64,000 bases of DNA, from positions 17,694,501 through 17,758,500 of the forward strand of contig CATIUR010000003.1 of the NCBI GenBank assembly GCA_949592205.1, given 5' to 3'. Within the stretch, counting starts at the first letter, position 1. Each line of letters starts with the position of its first letter. Positions 22,401 through 32,209 of the stretch are shown in pieces. A model generated the notes under the pieces. The model saw only the letters and a list, made by a program, of their open reading frames with translations. It made no database searches and had not been told where the DNA came from. This stretch comes from Helichrysum umbraculigerum (taxonomy: Eukaryota; Streptophyta; Magnoliopsida; Asterales; Asteraceae). A program made the translations under genes and the position numbers.

Positions 22401-22811
22401 TCTAGTTTTGAGGCAGGATACAATATTCAGATTCCGTCTGCCGGTCTCCCCTTGTAGGACTAAGGTTCCACCGGAGACAAGATGTATGTGAACGAGTTTG
22501 TCATGACAGATGATTTCTGCTCGGTGCTCGGATAACCAATCCATACCGACAATAATATCGAAGCTGCCGATCTCGACAGGGATTAAATCAATGGGAAATG
22601 TTTCGTTCGTAAGGTTAAGTGTACAGTTACGTATGATGCTATCAGTCTCAATCAGTTTGCCGTTAGCTAATTCTACAATGTATTTAGCATCTAAGGCAGT
22701 GGGAGTTATATCAAGTAAAGGGCTAAATTTCTCAGAAATGAAACTTCTATCGGCACCGGTATCAAACAATACAGAAGCAGTAAGGTCGTTGAGAAGGAAC
22801 GTACCCGTCAC
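19473..22811 (-). pseudogene. Element A protease, RT, RNase H, integrase (three stops)
   Basis: A single frame with stops at 22107-22109 (TAG), 20382-20384 (TGA) and 20364-20366 (TAG). Protease active site LFDTGADRSF (near 22750). RT has VFIDDILIYS (near 21740) and YRELNKLTIKNRYPLPRIDDLF. RNase H has VVYCDASHQGLGCVL and ADALSRKE. The integrase zinc region reads HSGSDKMYQDVKGLYWWPNM...CLTC; DDE residues lie in ITMDFITKL, IISDRDSRF and DGQSERTIQ, the second just past the stops. The C-terminus (IVKVRWNSRRGPEFTWERE) resembles the chromodomain-type tail of chromoviruses. Nearest relatives are Tekay/Del-like; the lineage call is from motif memory. Confidence 0.9.
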
Positions 22812-22966
22812 GACATTCGGGTCTTGTCTGGCTTCCCCAGCCTTGATAACAAATGATCTGCCACGAGCAGGGTTGTTGTTGTTTTTCAGCTTTGGGCAAT
22901 CTCTCTTGAAATGCCCTGAATTTCCGCACCCAAAGCAGGCCTTTGGTGCATTAGTGTTGGGGGGTA
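22812..22966 (-). pseudogene. Element A gag, C-terminal part with second zinc knuckle
   Basis: Encodes CFGCGNSGHFKRDC (CX2CX4HX4C) and a basic linker leading straight into the protease frame. The frame continues across element B to the first zinc knuckle near 34840, so B landed between the two knuckles of Gag. Confidence 0.85.
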
Positions 22967-22971
22967 GGAAC
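22967..22971. repeat. Target-site duplication of element B (left copy, ggaac)
   Basis: Repeated at 34822-34826 directly after the right LTR of B. Confidence 0.92.
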
Positions 22972-23467
22972 TGATGTGACGCAAAAAGTCATGTTTTCAA
23001 AGCCATTATTCCACACTTTTTGGGCACATCTTTAGTGAAAACATTCAAAAACAATCATTATTTACCAAAATTCACTAAAGTGCTCAGAAAATAGACGTTG
23101 CTACAAAAATCAGTAAAAACATCCGAATAACGAACAAAACGGAGCAAATAAACAGCAACCAACTCTCGCACCCTCATTTATCCTATGATAAACATATTCT
23201 AACCTTATGATATGATGTAATAGGTAAAATCGAGATGAGAAAATCAAGAATCATGCAAATCGGACAAAGGACGGAAAATACTGGACGATTACAAACTCCT
23301 ATAAAGTGATTTCGGCTATGCTAAAGTTGTACACATCCAATTTCAGTGATATTGGCACCATTAGAAGCGTAACGGAATTACGAAGACACAGGCGAAAGAA
23401 TCAGGTCAAACGGACGCATAACGAAGGAGATACGGGCGTTTTAAGCAACGAACGAAATCAGACGGAA

Positions 23468-23561
23468 GCCGTATACGGCCTTGGCCACCGTATACGGCCC
23501 TTCATAGACCGTATACGGCCCTTTATACACCGTATACGGCCCTATGAAGGCCGTATACAGC
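23468..23561. promoter_or_regulatory. Five CCGTATACGG palindromes spaced 19-21 bp in U3 of B
   Basis: Cores CGTATACGG start at 23470, 23489, 23510, 23531 and 23552 (the last reads CGTATACAG). The spacing is about two helical turns and the array ends about 90 bp before the TATA box, as expected for a dimeric activator or repressor binding the same DNA face. The array recurs in the 3' LTR at about 32706-32799, with one extra substitution. Confidence 0.75.
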
Positions 23562-23649
23562 CCTATGTCCCCCATATGCTGCTCGTTTGTGCTTCGTTTG
23601 CTTGTACGAGCGTGCTTCGCGAGTTGTTCGGCTGATTTCAAGCTTTGCC

Positions 23650-23657
23650 TATAAATA
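23650..23657 (+). promoter_or_regulatory. TATA box of element B (TATAAATA)
   Basis: Followed by a pyrimidine-rich leader; the 3' LTR copy is at 32888-32895. Confidence 0.75.
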
Positions 23658-24729
23658 GGAGGCCACTCCTCCATCATTCTATACACTTCACCATTCCATT
23701 CATTTCTCCATTTCCACTTTCTCTCTCACACACACTCTCTCTCTCTAAAACTCTCTTTCTTTCTTTCTCTCTCTAGAAATTAGGGTTAGATCCAGTTAGT
23801 TCTCAGTTAATATTTAACTGAAACTAACGGAGGGACTACTTTTGTAATAGCGTAGGGAATAGTTCAGGGGATTTTATTGTAATTTTGTCAAGGATATTGC
23901 GGAAGTTCTGCTTGTACTCTCTCTCTAAACGCTTATTCAATCTACGCTTTATTAACGGTTACTTCTTTCCTTATCTGTTATAATGATGATTAGTATTGTT
24001 ATTATGCTAGATTTAGGATCTGTTATTATGAGTAGTGAGTAGTTTCCTTGTGTGTTTGTTATGATGTAGTTAGTTTATATATGTGTGGGGTGATGCTGCT
24101 TTAAACATATAATTGGATAACATTATGAAATAACGGAGGTAACGTTATACGGCTTTCATTTGTATAGCGCCGGAATCATCACTTATGTGTGTAGTACGGA
24201 ACGTGGAAGCTATGAAAGTCGTGGGCACAATCCGTTGTGGAAATAATGTTTCCAGTTATATTATATAAATGAAAACCGGTGATCTATTAATCTTGTATTT
24301 ATGAATTTCTAAACCAAATCGCCTTTCCTACAATTAAATGTGGTTAGAACCTTTATGACAAGGAGTCGTGAACCTTGATCAAACGGTCACTACCTATCTA
24401 TGTTTTCTGAAACTGTAAACATGGTCTGAATTGCGTAGCTGTGGAAATACTGTTTAAAACCTTTCGTATAGTACACCGTGAATCAATCAGGGATTTATTG
24501 GGAAATAGTGAGGGCTGGTTTATATCATAGATGGTTGGGCTTTAATACAAATGTAGTTTAAACTAGTCTAAAGTGACCATAAAGTATGTGACCCCGGAAA
24601 GACCACGATAAACGGCACTATACTTCGTGTAACGTTAGAAACACCTTTGGTGAAGTACAAATACGTGGAGCTAAGGAAATGTCAGTGGTTGAAGACTGTG
24701 TCACATCCTGGTTTGACTTCAAAGCTGTG

Positions 24730-24870
24730 GAAATGTTTGATCGCACTGTACACCGTTAGTACACCTAAAGATCAGGAACACTGTGGAAATGCTTAGATGC
24801 ACTGTACACCGTTAGTACATCTTAGGTCTGGAAAACTGTGGAAATGCATAGTCGCACTGTACACCGTGAT
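24730..24870. repeat. Three-copy tandem repeat in B LTR
   Basis: Unit of about 55-60 bp built on 'ctgtggaaatg' followed by 'gcactgtacaccgt'. An isolated fourth half-unit ('gctgtggaaatactg', 'agtacaccgtgaatc') lies near 24440-24480. Confidence 0.75.
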
Positions 24871-25589
24871 GAAAGCTCTAGGCTAAAATATAACCATTAA
24901 TATAAAGTTAATAGTCACCAAACCAAGTCTTAATCTTAAATGCCTTGTTTGACTTTGTTGTCCTCGTAGTGTTAAGAAAGGTCGGAACTTTAGTGTGTAT
25001 GTTACTCTATCTCATGCACCCAGGAACTTACATTCCAAGAAGGGTCGTTACTCCATCTCTGGATAACGTTGAAGAGTTGAGCATCCTCCTCCGATCAGAC
25101 TCAATTTGGCCTAGTATTCAGTGACATATTGATTGGTTTCCCCAATCAGTAGGGTACTAGTGTTTACACTACGAACAATTAAGCTCAGATAAGACACAAA
25201 CCTTTAAAAGACGTTTTCATACTAAAACCCTAGCATCACCTCCGCATAAGCTAACGAAGTCATAACAGACACATATCCTCCATACTGATTTCATCCCTAT
25301 TTCTATTTTCCATTTATTTACTTTTTATTTAATTGCTTTAAATTACGGACCTAAGTAACAAAAACCCACTCAAACTCTGTTTTAAAAGTCCCATCACTAA
25401 ATTAAACAACTTGTCTTGATACTCTCGTTTCACAATACGATTAGCTTTAAGAACGACCCTAGGTCATACTGCTGCTATACAGCCGTAGTAAAACTTAGGT
25501 CCCCAGCTCTTATAAATTTAAAACTCCACTGCCGTGTCCTCCTTCCGTTGCGTTGACGACCGTGACTGATCGGGCTCACGACAAGTTTT

Positions 25590-25664
25590 TGGCGCCGCTG
25601 CCGGGGATCGAACCCGGGTCACCCGCGTGACAGGCGGGAATACTTACCACTATACTACAACGAC
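25590..25664 (-). tRNA. Full-length tRNA-Asp(GTC) complement with CCA, at the PBS of element B
   Basis: On the minus strand 25664-25593 reads as a complete 72-nt plant tRNA-Asp: GTCGTTG acceptor strand, D arm with AGTGGTAA, anticodon loop CTGTCAC (anticodon GTC), T loop TTCGATC, and 3' acceptor strand with discriminator G. 25592-25590 add CCA. A TGG so placed, 6 nt after the LTR, is the PBS start. Plant nuclear tRNA genes do not encode CCA, so this is most likely a copy of the mature primer tRNA made during reverse transcription, not a regular tRNA gene. The internal A box (TAGTATAGTGG) and B box (GGTTCGATCC) are intact, so pol III transcription is possible but unproven. Confidence 0.9.
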
Positions 25665-25765
25665 ATTCGACCAGATCATCCGGATCTGAATTTCTCATTT
25701 TCGTACCCGATCCTGAGTCGATTATCCGTACCATCCGCAAAGAAAGACGTTCCCGTTTTCCACAA

Positions 25766-26641
25766 ATGGCCGCTCGTGTTACTCTCGCCGATAACACCAA
25801 ACCATCCATCGAAGGACGAGGAGGACCGATTAGCTATCCAGTGAATGACGGAGCTTCTTTTGAGCTTAAACACCACATCGTACAACTCATAAAAGATAAC
25901 TACCAATTCCACGTTCTACCCCGTGATGATCCCAACGCTCATATCGACAAATTCATTCAGGTTTCAAACTCCTATAAGCAGAATGGGGTTGAGCAGGATA
26001 TTATCCGCCTATACTTGTTCCCCTATTCTCTCACTTTACATGCTTCTACCTGGTTTGAGGGACTTGAGACCGGCTCAATCACCTCATGGACCGACATGGG
26101 TAATAAGTTTCTCGCTAGATACTTTCCCCCGTCCAAACAAACTCAGGCAAAGAATGACATCGCAAACTTCCAACAAGCCCACGATGAATCTATCTACTCA
26201 GCATGGGAGCGATTCAAGAGTTTACTGAGGAAATGTCCAAACCACCAAATGACGAAGACTGACAAGGTGTGCACCTTCTACCGAGGTCTTGATCCTAACC
26301 ATCGCATCAATCTTGACGCAGCAGCTCAAGGAAACTTCATGAAACTTACCGATGACGAAGCATGGAGCTTGATTGAGGATATGACGATGCATCACCACGA
26401 TTGGAAGTCTGATGAGCACTCCTCATCATTACCCCTCTCCGCAAACAACACCCGCCAAACTGAGGCCATTAAGTCTCTGAGCGATCAAATTGAGACTCTG
26501 ACAAAACAAATAGCAGATCTGAAGAAACAACCACAGCAGATCCACCAAGTTCAGGCTTGCCAGAACTGTACCAACCATCCCGCTGAAGAATACGAGGTTG
26601 AGTACGAAGATCCTACTGACGGTTCAGTCTACTATGCCTAG
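25766..26641 (+). CDS. Element B Gag (291 aa, up to an in-frame TAG)
   Basis: ATG about 100 bp after the tRNA copy. The Gag core matches the Athila lineage: LFPYSLTLHASTWFEGLETGS, TDMGNKFLARYFPPSKQ, AWERFKSLLRKCPNHQ and FYRGLDP. A possible metal-binding CQNCTNH follows near residue 268. The TAG at 26639-26641 is in the same frame as the downstream protease ORF (27125 is 453 codons after 25766), and the intervening frame is open with a Q/P-rich sequence, so the original product was one polyprotein. The stop may be a C-to-T mutation of CAG or, less likely, a read-through site. Confidence 0.88.
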   Translation: MAARVTLADNTKPSIEGRGGPISYPVNDGASFELKHHIVQLIKDNYQFHVLPRDDPNAHIDKFIQVSNSYKQNGVEQDIIRLYLFPYSLTLHASTWFEGLETGSITSWTDMGNKFLARYFPPSKQTQAKNDIANFQQAHDESIYSAWERFKSLLRKCPNHQMTKTDKVCTFYRGLDPNHRINLDAAAQGNFMKLTDDEAWSLIEDMTMHHHDWKSDEHSSSLPLSANNTRQTEAIKSLSDQIETLTKQIADLKKQPQQIHQVQACQNCTNHPAEEYEVEYEDPTDGSVYYA

Positions 26642-29600
26642 TTTCCTATCAGATCTCAAAATCCGCCCGGTTTCGCTAGAACTTCACCACCCAGAACTCG
26701 AGGAAACCAATATCCTCCATGGAACAACCAACCCCCTTTCCAGCCCAGGTTTCAGCCACGATATCCGACGTACCCCCAACAACCACAACTTCCATACAAT
26801 CAACCACTTCCATTAACCGCCACTGAGGATACCCAGCCTGCTGAGCCTGCAAAGACCATCATTCCAGTCACGAGTACTGATGACAACCTCAACAAATTCA
26901 TCCAAGTTCAGACCGCTTTCAACCAAAAGACTACGGCTCGACAAGACCAAACTGATCTATTCCTTCGAAATCAACTCTCTGTCCTAAAAAGCCTTGAGAA
27001 CCAGATCGGTCAGTTAGCCCAACGTCTCGATACCCGACCGCAAGGGACCTTACCAAGCAATATTATTCAGAACCCCCACGTCGAGGAAGCCAAGACCTTA
27101 AACTCTGATAAACCAACTCCTTCTATGACTACTTCTCCGAGGGAACATTCTCCTGTCCCGTCGACAGTTGAGACCAAATCAATGCCCACGCCGAGTCGTG
27201 AAGTTGAGATTCCTTTCCCTAACCGCCTGCACAAGAAGTACAATGCCAAGTCATTCAAACTTGATGGAAAATTCTTAGACACCGTGTCTAGAATCCCTTC
27301 TAGTACGAAGTACATCCGACGAATGCTGGCAACTAAGGACAAGATTCCTGCCACTCCTAAAGTCTCCCTGAACGCCGAGTGTTCAGCCGTCATCCAGAAT
27401 GCCTTACCGAAAAAACTAGGAGACACGGGTCGATTCACCTTGCCCTGTTCCATCTATCACTCAGGGACAATACGCTCCTTGGCCGATCTTGGAGCTAGTA
27501 TCAATCTGATGCCTTACTCGCTCTACTCCAGATTAGAATTAGGACCTCTCCAGCCCACTAAAATGAGCGTCCAGCTTGCCGATCAATCAGTCCGATACCC
27601 GAAAGGCATTGCTGAGAACGTCATGGTAAAAGTTGACAGGTTTTATTTCCCCACTGACTTTGTAGTGATGGATATACAGGAAGACATTAACATACCCATT
27701 ATCCTAGGTAGGCCATTCATGAATACTGCACGTGCTGTTATTGACGTATATTCTCAGGTTATCAGTCTGCGAGCACATGGACAGACAATATCATACAAAA
27801 TTGATCAGAACGACTGTTCAATAATGGAGCATGTAGAGATATACGCAATATCCATGGGCAGAATTACTTCGGATGACGACACTTCTGATTCAGAGCCAGA
27901 ACCATACATGCCATACGAGCATACTTGTCTTATCTCAGCTACTGAAGAGTCAGAATCAGAAGACGAGGAAATGGAAGAATCTGAACCAGAGGAAGAAATA
28001 GAGGAGGAGGAAGATTCAGAGCAGGATGAAGAAGAAGAACAACCTGAAACAGAACCAGAGGAAGAAACGGAACCAGAAGAAATGGAAGAATCCGAGGAAG
28101 AACAGGAAGAATCAGAGCCCGAGGAAGTATATCAGTCCACACCACCCCATCAATACCTTCCTGCCTCATATTTACCGACAGCAGAAATTATGCAGATCGA
28201 GAACCTCGAGAACTTCATCCCTCTGTCACAAGATGAATCAGATGAAGATCCACCGACTGATTACTCTCACGATGCAGAATTTGGTCTCACCATGGAGAAA
28301 CTAATTGCATCAGCTATTGATCCCACCAAACCTCTCGTGTCTCCCCGACTTGACGCTCTGCTGAATATTGAGAAGACTATATCTTTATCTGCACAGCACC
28401 CGGAGCTTCGAGACAAACTCTTGAGAAAGATTGCAGCATATAAAGCATCCCGACTTCCCCAAAGGATTCAAACCTTTGATGCATCTGCACCTCGAAGTCA
28501 GTTCGAGAAGGGAAGTACTTCCGGATCTAGCCGTGATTCTGATTCTCAGGAGGAAAAAGACATCGAGATGGATTCCTCTCAGCCGATATCTCAGATTACT
28601 GATGACACCCTTCCACATTCCGATACTGTTGAGTTCCCTGATTTCCAGGCTAGGGATACTCCAGCTGAGGAAAGTGATGACGATGACATCATCTATACTG
28701 ACGTTCCAATAGATATTCAGTCTGTCCGACTTCTTGCATCTTCGACTGTTCCCGCTTCTCCTCAAAATCCGACTATCTCCAACCATGAGGAAATGATAAG
28801 TGCTATTGAAGAATTCGAAAACGACATACCTATGATGACAAGCATTATCATTAACTCCACCAATGATTACACTCCACACCAAAGGAACCTGATTGAGGAA
28901 ATCATAGCCGAATCTGAGATCAACCAAGCCGAGAATTCTCAAGATTACAGATTCTTCCACAACCGCCTAAATGCCTTTGCCGAAGACCTCACTGCTCAAC
29001 TGCTAAAAGAGCACCACATTGCTGGACCAACACCTGAGGAGCTAGAGTTCTTTGAAGACCAAAGACGCATATACAGGAAGATCTATGACACGCTGTTCAG
29101 ATCCGCATTTCCATATTCTGCTGAGCAACACGAGTTCTTAAATTCTTATCGCAGCAATATGTACAATGCTACTGGGAATCCTGACGAAGACATAGACATC
29201 CGGTTGATGAATGATCTTAGGGGACTCCTAGATTCCATGGCTAGGAATGATCATATCGACGAGACCTCTCCTCATAGGTTCTACATTGACTGCACCATCG
29301 AGTACCACGCTCACAAGATTACCGAAGATCTCGAGTACGAGAGTTCTGACGAGAGGACGCGTGTCATCCCTTCTTCTATACCTGAAGGTTCGATGGTTAA
29401 CATCGCGAACTTCCTCACTGATCAAATCAAGGAAATCTTCGCTGAAGTACCTGATGAAGAGCACAGTCAAATATTCAACTACGGATTACGTGAGGTTTAC
29501 GACATGATGAACAATACCTTTAAGAACTCCGACCTCACGTTTTCCCACTACCAGACCAGTCTCATCCAGGGTATTCATGAATCTATCCGAGAACTTGGAG

Positions 29601-29941
29601 TAAACTCCAGTATTGCAGATCACGAGACTTTACACCTGCAGTTCTTTAGATTTATGGACTCACTCAGACAATACCATCCTGAACGAGAGATGATTGAAGC
29701 TGATGGATTCTCTTTTGTAAATTCCCGCGGAATTATCTCCAGCACAGTAAAGGAGATTACTTGGGACCTGCTGCACATAAAAAAGATTACAGAGCAGCAT
29801 CTGCAGAGCTTCCCCATATTTTCATCTGAGATTCCAAACATCGTCGACATCATCGCTCGCCATTTTCTGAGGATATACCCACGTAACCCCAGGATTCCAC
29901 TTCTGCGCACTTCCGGTCCTGGTGGTTCCAGCACCAACTAA
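26642..29941 (+). CDS. Element B protease with long acidic C-terminal extension, no RT
   Basis: Same frame as Gag; first in-frame ATG at 27125 (938 aa from there). An aspartic protease of Athila type lies at about 27470-27800: LADLGASINLMPYSLYSRL (active site DLGA) and IPIILGRPFMNTARAVIDV. It is followed by a strongly acidic block (27930-28130, mostly E with S, P, D), then about 600 residues rich in E, D, S and I with no domain I recognise. In an autonomous Athila element RT would follow the protease; here the frame ends at 29941. The extension could be a remodelled pol remnant or new coding sequence; I cannot tell which. Confidence 0.8.
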   Translation, partial: FPIRSQNPPGFARTSPPRTRGNQYPPWNNQPPFQPRFQPRYPTYPQQPQLPYNQPLPLTATEDTQPAEPAKTIIPVTSTDDNLNKFIQVQTAFNQKTTARQDQTDLFLRNQLSVLKSLENQIGQLAQRLDTRPQGTLPSNIIQNPHVEEAKTLNSDKPTPSMTTSPREHSPVPSTVETKSMPTPSREVEIPFPNRLHKKYNAKSFKLDGKFLDTVSRIPSSTKYIRRMLATKDKIPATPKVSLNAECSAVIQNALPKKLGDTGRFTLPCSIYHSGTIRSLADLGASINLMPYSLYSRLELGPLQPTKMSVQLADQSVRYPKGIAENVMVKVDRFYFPTDFVVMDIQEDINIPIILGRPFMNTARAVIDVYSQVISLRAHGQTISYKIDQNDCSIMEHVEIYAISMGRITSDDDTSDSEPEPYMPYEHTCLISATEESESEDEEMEESEPEEEIEEEEDSEQDEEEEQPETEPEEETEPEEMEESEEEQEESEPEEVYQSTPPHQYLPASYLPTAEIMQIENLENFIPLSQDESDEDPPTDYSHDAEFGLTMEKLIASAIDPTKPLVSPRLDALLNIEKTISLSAQHPELRDKLLRKIAAYKASRLPQRIQTFDASAPRSQFEKGSTSGSSRDSDSQEEKDIEMDSSQPISQITDDTLPHSDTVEFPDFQARDTPAEESDDDDIIYTDVPIDIQSVRLLASSTVPASPQNPTISNHEEMISAIEEFENDIPMMTSIIINSTNDYTPHQRNLIEEIIAESEINQAENSQDYRFFHNRLNAFAEDLTAQLLKEHHIAGPTPEELEFFEDQRRIYRKIYDTLFRSAFPYSAEQHEFLNSYRSNMYNATGNPDEDIDIRLMNDLRGLLDSMARNDHIDETSPHRFYIDCTIEYHAHKITEDLEYESSDERTRVIPSSIPEGSMVNIANFLTDQIKEIFAEVPDEEHSQIFNYGLREVYDMMNNTFKNSDLTFSHYQTSLIQGIHESIRELGVNSSIADHETLHLQFFRFMDSLRQYHPEREMIEADGFSFVNSRGIISSTVKEITWDLLHIKKITEQHLQSFPIFSSEIPNIVDIIARHFLRIYPRNPRIPLLRTSGPGGSSTN

Positions 29942-32209
29942 ATCTGAAGGAAGGCAAAGTCGAGCTCTCGACTCTAAAAGCAGCGCTTCTCGGGAGGCAA
30001 CCCGTGTAATAAGACGTGTAGAGAGAACAGTGTCAATAAGTGAAGATATATCTCTGACTATCCTTCTCACTTGGTCGTCACCAAAACACTTTTATGATAT
30101 TACAACTCATTTGCAAATAAACCACTCGTCTCAGAAATAAGGAAATCAATTTGAAAAATGATAATTCATGTGTTTCGAGCATTTGAGGTACTTGCATACT
30201 ACTTTTATGCATTATGCTCGAACTCGTTTAAAAACACATGTTTTATAAAAATGATTTGTAGTAGAAAATATCTTTTCAAAGTTCTGAAACGGTGATTTAT
30301 CTTTTCATTTACAAATACCTTGAGTTTGTAAGCTGGTACGACCAACGTGTTCACACTTACGAGATTGATTCACAAAGGGAATAATGGATGGAAAAGAAAC
30401 CAAATAGCAAGACGCTTGAAGCTGTGCCGCTCTTCATGAATGCAGAAAAAGATCTTGGCAACATCTCCTTTCAGCAAAATTCAGATTCTCAGCTTCTTTG
30501 TTGCTCGCTATCTGGGGAGTGTCTTAACCTTTACTCTCTTTTGTTTATGATTCTGTATATTATTTGCTTTGTTAGTTTGTGAAAGTAGTCTATACTCTAT
30601 CCTAAGCTTATCACTAAGTGTGGGATTCCAACCCAAAACAAACACTTGAGAAACATTTTCTTACATGTTCAAACTCTAAGTGTGGGATTTTACTTCCAGT
30701 AAATCTCAACTAAAGAGAACATTAGGGACAATGTTCTTCTAAGTGTGGGATAGCAGGTATAGAATACCTTGGTTAGTTTTCTTTGATTTTTAATGTCCGA
30801 AATAGTAAACTCAGAAAATGTTCCTCAAATTTTTCAAAATTTTTTCAAGAAAATTAAAAGTATGAGCTAAATCTATTGATTTACTCTGCTAATTTTGAGC
30901 CAAAATATCTTTTGAGAGGAGCTATTTTCAGATGTGAGTAATATATTTCGGAGTCTAGGGAAAATAAGGTAGAAATTGCTTAAACAAGAAATAATAATCT
31001 GATGGAAGCATGACGAAGCACATACAACCCTATTTGCAGTGAGGTATCTTGAGCCTAATAGCATTCATCTTTAATGCTTCACTAATCATTTCTTGTGTGT
31101 GCCGATGCATGCATCTCTGAATTAGAACTTGCTCTTGACATACGCTTCAAAACCACATTGGTGTGTACCGTACGCGGTATAGGTGCAATTAAATGACCTT
31201 GACATTCCCTAGGATATAAACCCCTTTTCACATATCTCTTCAAGCCCAAAACCCTTCCGATACTCACTTTTAGTATCGATGATCCGCCTAGTAAACCCTG
31301 TTGAGCCTAAACCTTTCGTTTCATAAAAACCCCCGATAAACCCTACTTCCCAAAATACTCCCAAACTTATCTTAGAATTTCTGAGGTTATGAAGAACATC
31401 TTTTAGAATGTCTTATCCTACCCCTTTCGTGCCCTCAAAAAGATTGAAGAATCCTTGGTGTGAAAAATTGACACCGCGAAAAGACTCGAAACGTTCAAGA
31501 TAAGGGATTTCTGAAAGATTCAAAAGAAGAAAAATATCCTTGGAAATTCTCTGGCAAAGAAATTCTGAAGAAGAAAAAGAAAATAAAAAGAAGAAAAAGG
31601 AGAAAAGAAAGAAAAATAGTTCCGCAAGAATAAAGCTTAAAGTCCTTTGAAGTATCATCAAGATTCTGATAGAAGACCAAAAGCTACCTCTCTCTCCGTT
31701 CTGAAATAAAGTTATTCATGATCTCAGTTGTTTTAAGATAAGCAACCCTTACAACCCAAAAATACCACTATCCATACCCTTTACCCCTCACTACAACCCT
31801 CATGAATGTCTTGGGATAATTAGCACCGTCCTCACCTAAGTGGTGGAGATCCGATTCTCGACCAAGCCTATGACGATGAGTGCTGCATGACTGGCTATTT
31901 GAGCGATTTCTTTTGTTCTAGACTGATAGGAAACCCGATACACTTTGAGTGAATTGAGTGACCACCTTTAGTGAGATCGCCTAGTCATGTGTACTCCAAG
32001 ATCATGAGATTTGGATGTATGCCTAAGAGAATCTTTTCTTGTTTAAGGAAGGATCATCTTATCTTTCCCTATATTCCTGAAACTATCTTATTTGCATTTG
32101 ACAGTGGTAACTCTTAAAAATGTTGAAGCTCGCTCTAAAAATTGTTTTAAAATGTTTTCAGAAACTGAGTGTTGCTTGAGGACAAGCAACGTCTAAGTGT
32201 GGGATAACT
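29942..32209 (+). other. 3' non-coding region of element B
   Basis: Contains GGGAGGCAACCC (29992-30003), a motif typical of the region after pol/env in Athila-type elements. The phrase CTAAGTGTGGGA occurs four times (about 30614, 30675, 30739 and 32193). There is a purine-rich tract at 31560-31625 and TTGAGGACAAGCAA near 32175. The last CTAAGTGTGGGA abuts the 3' LTR and is the likely polypurine tract. No supported ORF. Confidence 0.7.

Larger units (their letters stand above)
22972..25583 (+). repeat. 5' LTR of element B (2,612 bp)
   Basis: Holds a U3 array of CCGTATACGG palindromes (23468-23561), TATAAATA at 23650-23657, a CT-microsatellite leader (23700-23775), a telo-box-like 'ttagggtta' near 23784, and a three-unit tandem repeat near 24730-24870. 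Ends GCTCACGACA. Confidence 0.92.

Noticed and set aside
23306..23635. 109-aa ORF in the B LTRs (also at 32544-32873)
   Set aside because: Present in both LTRs only because they are copies; it runs through the CCGTATACGG array in U3, upstream of the TATA box, so it would not be transcribed from it.
25590..25664. Ordinary nuclear tRNA-Asp gene
   Set aside because: The sequence encodes CCA and lies exactly at the PBS position, 6 nt after an LTR; plant nuclear tRNA genes lack CCA. A retrotransposon-copied primer tRNA explains all of this.
25576..25809. Minus-strand ORF containing SIVVSIPACHAGDPGSIPGSGA
   Set aside because: This peptide is simply a translation of tRNA-Asp sequence; not a gene.
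28385..28960. 191-aa minus-strand ORF inside element B
   Set aside because: Antisense shadow of the gag-protease extension; no family similarity and no promoter seen.
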